60,708 nucleotides of DNA from a candidate division WOR-3 bacterium (lineage in GTDB: Bacteria; Hydrothermota; Hydrothermia; Hydrothermales; JAJRUZ01), in NCBI GenBank assembly GCA_039803925.1, contig JBDRZL010000010.1, positions 1 through 60,708 on the forward strand, read 5' to 3'. This document shows, one piece after another, positions 33,101-43,000 of the stretch. How positions within the stretch are numbered: the stretch's first letter is position 1; each line of letters begins with the position of its first letter. The position numbers and the translations under genes were made by a program. The notes below the pieces were generated by a model that made no database searches, was not told the origin of the DNA, and was given only the letters and a program-made list of their open reading frames with translations.

Positions 33101-35521
33101 CCTGATGCAGTTATAGAAAAAACCCAGGAGGGTGAATCAGAAGAAAGAACACTTGTTTTGAGATTTGAAAATTTCGGTCAAGGTGATTATGGAACAGCAT
33201 CAAAAAAATTATTTTCACCACAGGATTACTGGCAGTATAAAAAAATAAGTTTTTATTTAAAATCTTATCCAGATACACTAAGAAATAAACCCCATTTCTT
33301 TATAAAATTTGTAACAGTAGATACAAACAATTACTATGAATATAAAGTAGAAAATGTTCCCTCCTTTTGGGAAAGATATGAAATTGATATTGAAAAATTT
33401 ACAAACCTTAAACTTAAAAGAGGAAAAGAAAACATAAATAAATTATTCTCAGACCCTGCTTTTCCTGGATATTATGTAAAGGGACATCCAAACTTTAAAA
33501 GAATAGACAGGTTCATTATAGGTGTTAAAAATGAAAGTGATAAAGTAATTTCAGGTGAAATATGGTTTAATGAACTCTTACTTAGTTCCCCTGATAGAAA
33601 AGGAGCCTATTCTCTTGAAAATACAGCAATAATGGATATGGGAGAAATTGGTAATATGAATTTAAACTATGCAAGGAGCTCTCCAGGTTTTTCCGGTATG
33701 AATTTACAGAGAGAAACTTTTTCAAATGAAGATATTGGTGGAAGTATAAAATTAAACCTTGACAAATTATTCAATATTAATTTTTTAAATTTACCAGTTA
33801 ATTATTCTATAAAAAATTCAAAGAAGTTGCCTATCTTCAAAACTGGAAGTGATGTGAGGCTAAATGAAAATCTCGCAGAAAGAGAAAAAAATACCTCTTT
33901 CAATAATGGGTTTAATTTTTCTCTTTCAAGAAAAATTACATCTCAGGAAACAAGTAAAAATATTTTAGAAAGAATAATGAAATATACAGTTAATCCAATG
34001 AATTACAATTTATCTTACCAGTATAATAATAATTTATCACCTGCTAATTTAAATTATAACAGAAACTTTCAACAATCCCTTAGCTATAAACTTAATTTAC
34101 CTTTCACTGGTTTAAGTTTTCTTAATCAAAAAATAAAACCTTTTCCACAGAATATTAATATGGTTATAACCCACTCTAAAGTTAAAAATAAGGGATTATC
34201 TTTTGATCCCAGGGATTCTTTATGGGTTCAAACAAATATTTATAAAAGGGAAGGAGGAAACTTGGATTATAGTTTCTCAGGAATATCGCCTCTAAACTCA
34301 ATAAATATCGATTTTGGAGGAAAAATTGACTATGATATAGGTTTAAAAAAATTAACAAATAAATTTTATGGTAAAGACATAAAAAGGTCTTCTTTTTATT
34401 ACTTTAAATACAATCCCACACTTCCTTTAAATTTAAAAAAATTCATAGGAAATTTAAGTTTCTCTTACAACCCAACCTTTAATGACGAACATGACCCTAT
34501 AAATCAAAAGGATAGTATAAATCCTTTAAGAACTGTAAACAATACATCAAATTATACAATTCAGGGTAATGTTAATACTTTTGAAATTATATACTTCATT
34601 GTAAGTTTAGGTAATAAAGAAGCATTAAAAGATATAAATAAATTGAGAAGTATTTTCCAACCAGTTAATGTGAATTATTCAAGAAACTTAAATTCAAGAT
34701 ATTATGAATTAAGAAAAAGTCCGAGTTTTCTGTATGAAATAGGGAAAACAATGAATCCTCGTGTTGATTATGTTGAAAATATAAATAATAACATAAATGA
34801 TTCAAGAAATTTAAATTTAAATACAGGAACAAGAATTCAGGATATAAGTGTAAATCTTTCTTATGGATTAAGAAATAATTTGAGCTACCTTCCCTACCAG
34901 AGAACCAAAACAATTACAAAAGGGCAAAATTTCCCTAATATCACAGTTCAAATTGATATGTTAAACAAGAGAATAAAATTTTTAGACCCTATGCTTTCAA
35001 GTTTATCTTTTAAAACATCATACAATCTTGATGTATCAAAAGATGAAGGGACTAATGTCACAAATGAGAGAAAGTCTAAAAATTATACACCTTTATTTTC
35101 AATTCAAGGAAGGACAAGGAATGGTGTAGGATTTACTTTGAATTATAATAAAAACGAAATAATAAATTTATCAAATTCAGCTGGTTTTATAACAGAATCT
35201 AAAACTTTTTCAAAGGGAATTAATATCAATCTTGATTTTTCAATTTCAAGGTCAATTTCCCAAAAATTATTCGGATTTTTAAAAGTAAAATCAGAAGTAA
35301 ACGCAAATATTTCCTTTACAAACCAGAATAACAGAACTCAAATTAGGGGAATTGAACAGCAAAACAACACAAGCACAAATCTTAATGGAGCTTTAAATTT
35401 CAGGTTTACTGATGATATAACAGGAAGCTTCGGTATTCTTTATAATTCAAATAAAGATAACATTCAGGGAATAACAAACAAAAGGTATGAAATAAATTTT
35501 GGAGTTAGAATTAACTTTTAA
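30119..35521 (+). CDS. SprA/Sov-like outer-membrane translocon of type IX secretion
   Basis: An 1800-residue exported protein with a short hydrophobic signal at the N-terminus. Features shared with the SprA/Sov family: the early FRGTGLIPDITIPIPVELPF block, repeated amphipathic beta strands, a central NYAYLDDMESATLEIF motif (~residue 665), a glycine/aspartate-rich calcium-like stretch (~857-887, TEDIDGDGFNPDRDD) and a long C-terminal series of aromatic-ended beta strands. In Bacteroidetes SprA forms the 36-strand outer-membrane channel of the T9SS; size is somewhat smaller than the usual ~2400. It follows lspA with an ATGA overlap. The LVIVD protein at 51.3 kb is a plausible substrate. Confidence 0.85.
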   Translation: MIILLFILAKSTYLDSLLLKNLNKNYETDSSKNFDNFELIFSYRKDHLVRIEKKEIEKNLDKKIEEITRQELNKKIEEKAAFRGTGLIPDITIPIPVELPFGLTDETKVKIGGFQNLSMGLQRDEFSSESRRTSQGASSPGIKLEQQLKVNAEGIIGGKIHLLLDHDSQRETQDLQTIKIRYEGDEDEVIKYLEGGNQIGGRGATGGLFGLAGKFQFGSFDFEATASREMGNKKEIVLSKGGVVEDTVKIEDKDYEKNKFFLIPLSPGDQIIIDSIFVFYNDNIESNDTLIRNPFKGKTFLYENPDSFSNKIYTFQILKRDSAYSNIFFSNIIEIKIPTSTDFILAVAYKTKNSGWIGKLNKSNPLDTSNKFLLLREYGLNNYKDPTWKFMLKNIYYVGQIDSASLKIVRYDSPYNIEQENGKTFLHILGLDKNSDGVLDRYINYGGVTNFIPYVNGYLFIPKPEPFAYDSLSVKDTIIYRTFSETEISQRDHIYKIITVTRRRPTTINLGMTGIVKNSEEIYFGSERWESGKDYIIDYDSGIMQILNKDYLNDLSRELKIKFNERALFQTKKRTFMNLKGNYNISENSTLTFGVDYRGESTAEQKIRFGEEPKRVFLFNSNLNLEKELPFNFFSFLPWLKELREPKLKILSRFNQSFPDPNTRNYAYLDDMESATLEIFADLNHFNWIYGSLPSYLKDSTNGYIRTFEDYFENNLIWFETNKFLYKDIYPYIPGQQGNRTLSVLEVILKPGNKGDVGFASLNQLISKDGIDITSYGYLEVIVKGKSGIIGIDIGSEIAEDACFRDSKGNLLGIGILNSEDGANGGWKDSKLQAREDVGLDMVPDGAPGDAGNDNYEYGDINKINRTEGNGKLDTEDIDGDGFNPDRDDCFTYIIDLTRDYYQIYNGFKFYKIPLDKFAKKYGNPEIIRIKKIRIFFTGFSKTDTVYIAKISITGNKYISQGVFNNGKPVSDPDKKLTVLTYSNQEDANVYKPPPDAVIEKTQEGESEERTLVLRFENFGQGDYGTASKKLFSPQDYWQYKKISFYLKSYPDTLRNKPHFFIKFVTVDTNNYYEYKVENVPSFWERYEIDIEKFTNLKLKRGKENINKLFSDPAFPGYYVKGHPNFKRIDRFIIGVKNESDKVISGEIWFNELLLSSPDRKGAYSLENTAIMDMGEIGNMNLNYARSSPGFSGMNLQRETFSNEDIGGSIKLNLDKLFNINFLNLPVNYSIKNSKKLPIFKTGSDVRLNENLAEREKNTSFNNGFNFSLSRKITSQETSKNILERIMKYTVNPMNYNLSYQYNNNLSPANLNYNRNFQQSLSYKLNLPFTGLSFLNQKIKPFPQNINMVITHSKVKNKGLSFDPRDSLWVQTNIYKREGGNLDYSFSGISPLNSINIDFGGKIDYDIGLKKLTNKFYGKDIKRSSFYYFKYNPTLPLNLKKFIGNLSFSYNPTFNDEHDPINQKDSINPLRTVNNTSNYTIQGNVNTFEIIYFIVSLGNKEALKDINKLRSIFQPVNVNYSRNLNSRYYELRKSPSFLYEIGKTMNPRVDYVENINNNINDSRNLNLNTGTRIQDISVNLSYGLRNNLSYLPYQRTKTITKGQNFPNITVQIDMLNKRIKFLDPMLSSLSFKTSYNLDVSKDEGTNVTNERKSKNYTPLFSIQGRTRNGVGFTLNYNKNEIINLSNSAGFITESKTFSKGININLDFSISRSISQKLFGFLKVKSEVNANISFTNQNNRTQIRGIEQQNNTSTNLNGALNFRFTDDITGSFGILYNSNKDNIQGITNKRYEINFGVRINF

Positions 35522-35523
35522 AT

Positions 35524-37599
35524 TTAAGCTATTTCAGTAAGCCACAATCTTTCATCAAGAGATAAATTTTCTCTTAAAATAACATTTTCTTTTTTTTCTA
35601 AAAAAGGATCAACAGTTAATAAATTTTTCACAGTTTCTCTTACTCTTATTAAAAGCTCCTTATCCTCAACCAAATCACCAAATTTAAAGGAAAAGAAACC
35701 AGATTGAGCATATCCAAGTATATTTCCAGGACCCCTTAATTTTAAGTCAAGTTCTGAAAGTTTAAATCCATCATGAACATTTCTAAAAGCAGAAATTCTC
35801 TTTAAAGTCTCAGGTGGCATATCTTTAGAACAGAAAATAAAACAAAAACCCTTTTCTAATTTTCTTGCAACTCTTCCTCTTAACTGATGCAGGGTAGAAA
35901 GTCCAAGCCTTTCAGCTCCTTCAATTACCATATATTTAACATCTGGGACATCTATTCCAACTTCAAGAACTGTGGTAGAAACAAGAACTTTTATATCTCC
36001 TCTTTTAAATTTTAACATTATCTCATCCTTTTCTTCCTTTCTCATTCTTCCATGAATATAACTTATTGAAATATCTTTAGCCCATTTATTTTTTAATTCC
36101 TCATATAACTCAATACAGGATTTTGTATCAAGTTTCTCTGATTCTTCTATTAAGGGAGCAATAATATATGCTTTTGCCTTTTCTTTATTTAATGCTTCAA
36201 AAAATCTCCTGTAAAATTCTTCTCTATTTTCTATGTAAATAACCTTTGTTTCAACAGTTCCTCTTCCTGGTGGCATCTCTTTTAAAGTTAAAACATCAAG
36301 GTCACCGTAATAAGTCAGAGCAAGAGTACGGGGTATTGGAGTTGCTGTCATAACAAGAAAATGAGGGCTTTCTCCCTTTGAAAGTAACCTTGCTCTCTGA
36401 GAAACTCCGAACTTATGTTGCTCATCAATTATAACAAGTCCAAGATTTTTAAATTGGAGTTTTTCTTCAAGGAGAGCATGGGTTCCGATTAAAATCTGTG
36501 TTATTCCATTTCTAACCCTTTCGTATATTTCCCTTTTCTCTTTTAAGGTTCTACTTCCTGTTAGAATATCACAAGAAACATTCAATTCTTTTAAAAAATT
36601 TAAAATAGTTTCGTAATGTTGAAAAGCAAGAATTTCTGTTGGAGCCATAAAAGCAACCTGGTATCCATTTTCTATTGCTCTCAGGGCAGCATAAATAGCA
36701 ATAACTGTTTTACCTGAACCCACATCCCCCTGAAGAAGTTTACGCATTGAATAGGGTTTTGATAAATCAATTTCAATTTCTTTTATTGCCTTTTTCTGGG
36801 ATTCCGTTAATTCAAAAGGTAAATCATCAAGAAATTTTCTTGTTAAAGTAGGAGGTAAAATAAAGGGTGGTGCTTTTGTTTTTCTTCTCTTATATATAAA
36901 GAGTTTCAAAAAGAAGTAAAAAAACTCCTCAAATTTTAAAGTATAAATGCTCTTTTCAATTAATTCATAAGATGAAGGAAAATGAAGATTTTTAATTGAT
37001 TCTTTTTTACTTAAAAGCCCAAATTTCTTTCTCATATCTTCTGGAATTGTCTCAGGAATTAAATTTAAAAATTGTGTAAGAGTTTCATAAATGATTTTTC
37101 TTAAAGTTTGTGGCTTGATTTCTTTACCAAGGCTACTATATATGGGAACTATTTTACCTGCATGAATCAAGTCCTTATTTTCTCTATCAAGTATTTCAAA
37201 TTCAGGATGAAAAATTTGATAAATGGAACCAAACCTTTTCACTTTACCAGAAACAATAATCTCTTTATCAAGAGGGAAATAATCCTTCATATAGGGTGTA
37301 TTTACAAAAACAAGTTCCATAAATCCTGTTTCGTCTTTTATTATAACTATGAATAATTTTTTATCCTTTGTCTTTCTTTCACCCCTTGCAAAGATTTTTC
37401 CCATAACTACAACTTCTTCATCCTCTTTTAGATCTTTTATTTTTTTGATTATCCTTCTATCAATATATTTTCTTGGTTTAAAATATAAGAGATCTTTTAC
37501 AGTTTTTATACCTGCTTTTAAAAAAACTTTCTTTCTCCTTGTTCCTACACCTTTAATTTTATCTACTGGAATCTCAAGATTTTTAATTCCACTTTTCAC
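35524..37599 (-). CDS. recG: ATP-dependent DNA helicase RecG
   Basis: A 691-residue superfamily 2 helicase that reverses stalled forks and processes branched DNA. An N-terminal wedge/OB domain is followed by helicase motifs: LQGDVGSGKTVIA (Walker A), IIDEQHKFGV (DExH), TATPIPRTLALTYYGDLD, VLEVGIDVPDVKYMVIEGAERLG and LHQLRGRVAR. The C-terminus GPGNILGYAQSGF is typical. It overlaps leuS by 4 bases and ends 2 bases from the convergent sprA stop. Confidence 0.96.
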   Translation of the reverse strand: MKSGIKNLEIPVDKIKGVGTRRKKVFLKAGIKTVKDLLYFKPRKYIDRRIIKKIKDLKEDEEVVVMGKIFARGERKTKDKKLFIVIIKDETGFMELVFVNTPYMKDYFPLDKEIIVSGKVKRFGSIYQIFHPEFEILDRENKDLIHAGKIVPIYSSLGKEIKPQTLRKIIYETLTQFLNLIPETIPEDMRKKFGLLSKKESIKNLHFPSSYELIEKSIYTLKFEEFFYFFLKLFIYKRRKTKAPPFILPPTLTRKFLDDLPFELTESQKKAIKEIEIDLSKPYSMRKLLQGDVGSGKTVIAIYAALRAIENGYQVAFMAPTEILAFQHYETILNFLKELNVSCDILTGSRTLKEKREIYERVRNGITQILIGTHALLEEKLQFKNLGLVIIDEQHKFGVSQRARLLSKGESPHFLVMTATPIPRTLALTYYGDLDVLTLKEMPPGRGTVETKVIYIENREEFYRRFFEALNKEKAKAYIIAPLIEESEKLDTKSCIELYEELKNKWAKDISISYIHGRMRKEEKDEIMLKFKRGDIKVLVSTTVLEVGIDVPDVKYMVIEGAERLGLSTLHQLRGRVARKLEKGFCFIFCSKDMPPETLKRISAFRNVHDGFKLSELDLKLRGPGNILGYAQSGFFSFKFGDLVEDKELLIRVRETVKNLLTVDPFLEKKENVILRENLSLDERLWLTEIA

Positions 37600-40067
37600 T
37601 CAATAACAAAACTTATAATTTTACCCTTTACATAATGAACTTTCTTTATTTTTTTGTTATCAATATACTTTTTAACATTTGGAGAATTCTTAGCAATTTC
37701 AATAACTTCCTTTTCATCTAAATCGGGCTCTATTTCAATCTGACCCCTAACCTTTCCGTTAATTTGAACTGGTATAACAATCCTTTCTTCCTTTAAAAAT
37801 TCAGCATATATTTTAGGCCAGTTTTTTTTCATAAGAGTCCCTTTTTCTCTATAAGACCATAATTCTTCGCAAAGATGGGGTGCAAAGGGATAAAGAAGTT
37901 TTAAAAGAACATATAAAGAATGGGCAAAAGAAGGAGAATTTTTATTTTCAAAATTATATAAAAAATTAACAAAATCCATCAGAGAGGCAAGAGCTGTATT
38001 GAATTTAAAATTCTCAATATCTTCAGTCACTTTCTTTATAACACTGTAGCATTTATAAAGTAATTTTTTTTCTTTATTATCATAATTTGAAGGTGGATTC
38101 TCTTCTGCTTTTATAAATACTTCTTTATTTTCATCTATAATTCTTTTAACTCTTAAAAGGAATCTTTCTGCTCCCTTCACTCCTTCTTCAGTCCATTCAA
38201 AATCTTGCTCTGGAGGACCAGCAAATAGAGTATAGACTCTTGCTACATCTGCACCTTTTTCTTTAACAAAATCCCTTATTAATACTGCATTACCTGCCCT
38301 TTTACTCATCATTTCAAGACCACCATCCTTTGTTCTCTTTAAAACCATTCCTTGTGTAAATAGTCTTAAAAATGGTTCCGGTGTATTAACAAGACCTTCA
38401 TCATAAAGAACCTTATGAATAAATCTTGAATAAATCAGGTGTCCTGTAGCATGCTCTACTCCACCTACATAAAAATCAACAGGCATCCATTTTTTAACAA
38501 GTTCCTTATCAAAAATTTTTTCATTATTAGAGGGGTCAATATATCTTAAAAAATACCAGGAGGAATCAACAAAAGTATCCATTGTATCTGGGTCTCTTTT
38601 TGCCTTTTCCTTACATTGCGGACAAATTGTATTTATGAATTCTTGTGAAGATTCAAGTGGACTTACACCTTTAGGAATATAATCTACAATTTCAGGTAGT
38701 AAAACAGGTAAATCCTTTTCAGGGACAGGGACAATTCCACATTTTTCACAGTGAATAATTGGTATTGGAGCACCCCAGTATCTCTGTCTTGAAATTAACC
38801 AGTCTCTTATTTTAAAAGAAATTTCATATCCTCCCGTATTTCTTTCTTTTAAATATTCATTTAATCTTTTGATACCTTCTTCTGAAGTTAAAGAAGAGAA
38901 CTCACCGGAATTAACCATAATTCCATATTCTTCCATTGCTGAATTCATATCCTCTACACTATTAGGATAGCCATCTTTCTGCACCACAATTTTAATTTTA
39001 AGTCCGTGAGTTTTTGCAAACTCAAAATCCCTCTGGTCATGAGCTGGAACACCCATAACTATTCCTGTACCGTAATGGGTCAGAACATAATCTGCTGTAT
39101 AAATTGGAAGTTCTTCCTGTGTTAAGGGATGAATAGCATAAAGTCCTGTAAAAACACCCTCTTTTGTTTTTTGTTCCTTTGTTCTTTCTATATCTGACTT
39201 TAAAATTGATTTTTCTCTGTACTTTATAAGTTCATCTTTATTAGGTGAAATTTCTATAATCTGTTCCATCAATTCATGTTCAGGAGCAATTGCAAGAAAG
39301 GTGACACCGAATATAGTATCAATTCTTGTTGTAAAAACAGGTAAATCAATATTTTTATTCTTTAATTTAAAGATAATTTTTGTTCCTTCACTTTTTCCGA
39401 TCCAGTTCCTTTGCATTTCAATAACTTGTTTAGGCCATTTTCCTTCAAGATATTTAAGATCTTCAAGAAGTCTATCAGCGTATTCTGTTATTTTAAAAAA
39501 CCATTGAAGAAGATTTTTTTTAGTAACAAAAGTTCCACATCTTTCACATTTTTTATCAACAACCTGTTCATTGGCCAAAACTGTCTGACATGACGGGCAA
39601 AAATTGACATAAGCTTTTTTTCTATAGGCTAACCCCTTTTTATAAAGTAAAAGAAAAAGCCATTGGGTCCATTTATAATAATCTGGTTTACAGGTAAAGA
39701 TTTCCCTTGACCAGTCATAGGATATTCCCATTTTTTTAATATCCTCTCTTGAGTCTTCAATATTTTTAAAAGTCCATTCCCTTGGATGTATACCCCTTTT
39801 AATTGCAGCATTTTCAGCAGGCAACCCAAAAGCATCCCATCCAAAAGGGTGGAGAACATCTTTTCCCTTCATTCTGAAATATCTTGTAAGAACATCTGTT
39901 ATTGTATAATTTCTTGCATGACCCATATGGAGATCCCCAGAAGGATAGGGGAACATACCAAGAATATACATTTTATTATTTGGAATCTTCGGTGCAGAAA
40001 ATAAATTATTTTCTTCCCAGAATTTTTGCCATTTTTTTTCTATTTCATAAAAATTGAATTTCTCCAT
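37596..40067 (-). CDS. leuS: Leucyl-tRNA synthetase
   Basis: An 823-residue class I synthetase. The HIGH motif is GDLHMGHARNYTITDVL. The editing insert carries TRIDTIFGVTFLAIAPEH, and the catalytic core has DTMDTFVDSSWYFLRY. The KMSKS loop reads EMMSKRAGNAV, with Met for the first Lys. A cysteine pair (CPSCQTVLA, then CERCG) marks the zinc domain. It begins 2 bases after rpoC, an unusual extension of the rpoBC cluster. Confidence 0.96.
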   Translation of the reverse strand: MEKFNFYEIEKKWQKFWEENNLFSAPKIPNNKMYILGMFPYPSGDLHMGHARNYTITDVLTRYFRMKGKDVLHPFGWDAFGLPAENAAIKRGIHPREWTFKNIEDSREDIKKMGISYDWSREIFTCKPDYYKWTQWLFLLLYKKGLAYRKKAYVNFCPSCQTVLANEQVVDKKCERCGTFVTKKNLLQWFFKITEYADRLLEDLKYLEGKWPKQVIEMQRNWIGKSEGTKIIFKLKNKNIDLPVFTTRIDTIFGVTFLAIAPEHELMEQIIEISPNKDELIKYREKSILKSDIERTKEQKTKEGVFTGLYAIHPLTQEELPIYTADYVLTHYGTGIVMGVPAHDQRDFEFAKTHGLKIKIVVQKDGYPNSVEDMNSAMEEYGIMVNSGEFSSLTSEEGIKRLNEYLKERNTGGYEISFKIRDWLISRQRYWGAPIPIIHCEKCGIVPVPEKDLPVLLPEIVDYIPKGVSPLESSQEFINTICPQCKEKAKRDPDTMDTFVDSSWYFLRYIDPSNNEKIFDKELVKKWMPVDFYVGGVEHATGHLIYSRFIHKVLYDEGLVNTPEPFLRLFTQGMVLKRTKDGGLEMMSKRAGNAVLIRDFVKEKGADVARVYTLFAGPPEQDFEWTEEGVKGAERFLLRVKRIIDENKEVFIKAEENPPSNYDNKEKKLLYKCYSVIKKVTEDIENFKFNTALASLMDFVNFLYNFENKNSPSFAHSLYVLLKLLYPFAPHLCEELWSYREKGTLMKKNWPKIYAEFLKEERIVIPVQINGKVRGQIEIEPDLDEKEVIEIAKNSPNVKKYIDNKKIKKVHYVKGKIISFVIE

Positions 40068-40069
40068 AG

Positions 40070-43000
40070 TTATGCTGCAAGATACTGTTCTTCCTCCTCA
40101 ATTTTAGGCAAAACTTTAATTTGCTGAAATTCTCTTAAACCTGTGCCACAAGGAACAAGGGAACCTACAATCACATTCTCTTTTAAACCTTTTAATTCAT
40201 CTCTTTTTCCATAAAGAGCAGCTTGAGCAAGAACTCTTGTTGTTTCCTGGAAAGATGCAGCAGAAATGAAACTATCTGTAGAAAGAGCTGCTTTTGATAT
40301 CCCAAGAAGAACAGGAGAATAGACAGCTGGCCTTCCTCCTCTTTCCCTTGTTCTTTTATTTTCCTCCTCTAATTGCTCAATATTAACAAATTGTCCTCTA
40401 ACAAAATGTGTATCTCCAGGATCCTCTACCTTCACATTTCTCATCATCTGTCTTACAATTATACCTATGTGTTTATCATGGATTCTAACACCTGAGAGCC
40501 TGTAAATCTCCTGTATCTGGTCTAAAAGGAATTCCTGAACTTCAATCCTACCTTTAATTCTCAAAATATCATGGGGATCAATAGGTCCAAGAGTAAGTGG
40601 TTCACCTGCATTAATTTTTTCTCCATCATCAACAAGAAGATACTTGCTATATGGAATTTTATATGACATTTCAAGTCCTGACTCAGAAATTATTTTAACT
40701 TCTCTATAACCCTTTTCTGGCTTTCCAACTCTCACAATACCACTAATTTCAGCGAGAATTGCCTTATCTTTTGGAACTTTAGCTTCAAAAAGATCATTTA
40801 CTCTGGGAAGTCCACCTGTAATATCTCTTGTTTTTCCTGCTTCCCTTGGCAATTTAGCTACTATATCACCAGCTTTTACTTCTTGACCTTCTCTAACAGT
40901 TATTCTTGCTTCTTTTGGAAGCGCAATTTCTTCAACTACTTTTTTGTCTTTTAATATTTCTATTCTTGGGTGTAGTTTTTTAGATCTATCTTCAATAACT
41001 GTTATTTCAACTTTACCCTCCTCAGCAGTTTCAGTGTATGTAACACCTTCCTCAAGATCTACAAATTTCACGACCCCGGATTTTGTGGCAAGAATAGGTA
41101 TTGTATAGGGTTCCCATTCACACAAAATATCACCCTTTTCAACCTCAGATTTATCTTTTACTTTCAATTCGGCTCCTTGAGGAACAGCAAAGTATCTTTT
41201 AACTTCAGGATTATCTTTGTGTGTTACAACAATCATTCCCTTTTTAGAAATAGAAACTATTTTACCTTCGCTATTTTCTGAAATATTTAAGTTAATAAAG
41301 AGAACTTTTCCTGGGAAAGGTGCTTCATGTGTTGATTTTTCAAGAACTCTTGTTGCAGCTCCACCTATATGGAAGGTTCTCAATGTAAGCTGAGTACCAG
41401 GTTCTCCTATACTCTGTGCAGCAAGAACACCCACAGGTTCACCTATTTCTACAACTCTTCCTGTGCCAAGATGCTTACCGTAACATTTTACACAAATTCC
41501 ACCCTTTGATTCACATGTCAAAACATGGCGAACTTTTACTTTTTCTATTCCGAGATCCTCTATTTCTTTAGCCTTTTCCTCTTTGATTAATTCGCCTACT
41601 TTTAGAATAATTTCACCTGTGAATGGGTTTCTAACATTTTCTGCTGAAAAATGTCCTTCTATTCTTTCTGAAAGAGTTTCAATGATTGTTTCACCTTCCT
41701 TTAGAGCACTTACTTCTCTTCCTTGAATAGTTCCACAATCTTCTTCAACTATAACCACTGACTGAGCTACATCAACAAGTCTTCTTGTAAGATAACCTGC
41801 ATCAGCAGTTTTAAGAGCCGTATCAGCAAGACCTTTTCTTGCACCGTGTGTAGAAATGAAATATTCAAGAACAGTCATTCCCTCTTTCAAATTTGATTTA
41901 ATTGGTGTTTCTATAAATTCTCCTGTTAAACCAATTATCCTTTTAGGTCTTGCCATAAGACCCCTCATTGCTGCAAGCTGTTTCACCTGGTCTAAGGATC
42001 CTCTCGCACCTGAATTCATCATCATGTATATAGAATTAAACCCATCTCTATCATTTTTCATAAGTTCAACCATCTTTTCAGTTAATATTTCAGTTACCTC
42101 TGTCCATAAATCAAGAATAGCATTGTATCTTTCTCCTGCTGATATTCTACCCTTTAAAAAGTCATTTTCTATTTTTTCAAGCTGTCTTTCGGTTTCTTTA
42201 AGAATTTTCTTTTTATCAGGAGGAACAATCATTTCGTCCATACCAAAAGTGATTCCTGCTTTTGTAGCCCAGTAAAACCCAAGATCCTTCAGTTTATCCA
42301 GAACTTCCTCACAAATAAGGGAACCCTTTTCCATATAAATTTCTTTAATTAATTCCTGCAATTTCTTTTTTGTCATCTCCTCATTAATGTATTCAAAACC
42401 TTCTGGAAGAGTTCTGTTAAATATTATTCTGCCTACTGTTGTCTTTTTATTTTTTAAAGGAACTTCGTCAACTTCAATTTCTGCGTGAAGGTCCACTTTT
42501 CCAAGTTCATAAGCAATAATTGCCTCATTAAAGGTAGAAAACCTCATTCCTTCTCCTTTTGCTCCTTTTCTTATTTTAGTAATATAATGTAATCCTATTA
42601 CTATGTCCTGAGTTGGAGCCATTAAGGGAGAACCATGAGCAGGTGAAAGAATATTATGTCTTGGTAGCATAAGAAAATGTGATTCAAGTCTTGCTTCTGG
42701 TGATATAGGAACATGAACAGCCATCTGGTCACCATCAAAGTCAGCATTAAATGGAACACACACAAGAGGATGTAGCTGTATAGCCTTCCCTTCTATTAAT
42801 TTAGGATAAAAAGCCTCTATTGAGACTCTATGTAGAGTGGGGGCCCTATTTAATAAAACTGGGTGATCTTTAACAATATCTTCCAGAATCTCCCATATCT
42901 CCACAGGTCTTTCTCTAACAAGTTTTCTTGCACTTCTTAATGACTCAGCAATTCCTTTCTTTTCCAATCTTCTCTCTACAAAAGGTCTGAAGAGTTCAAG

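Noticed and set aside
41856-42275. 139-residue forward frame inside rpoC, and a 157-residue frame at 49880-50353
   Set aside because: Both lie wholly antisense to highly conserved rpoC, nusG and rplK coding sequence and show no family resemblance.
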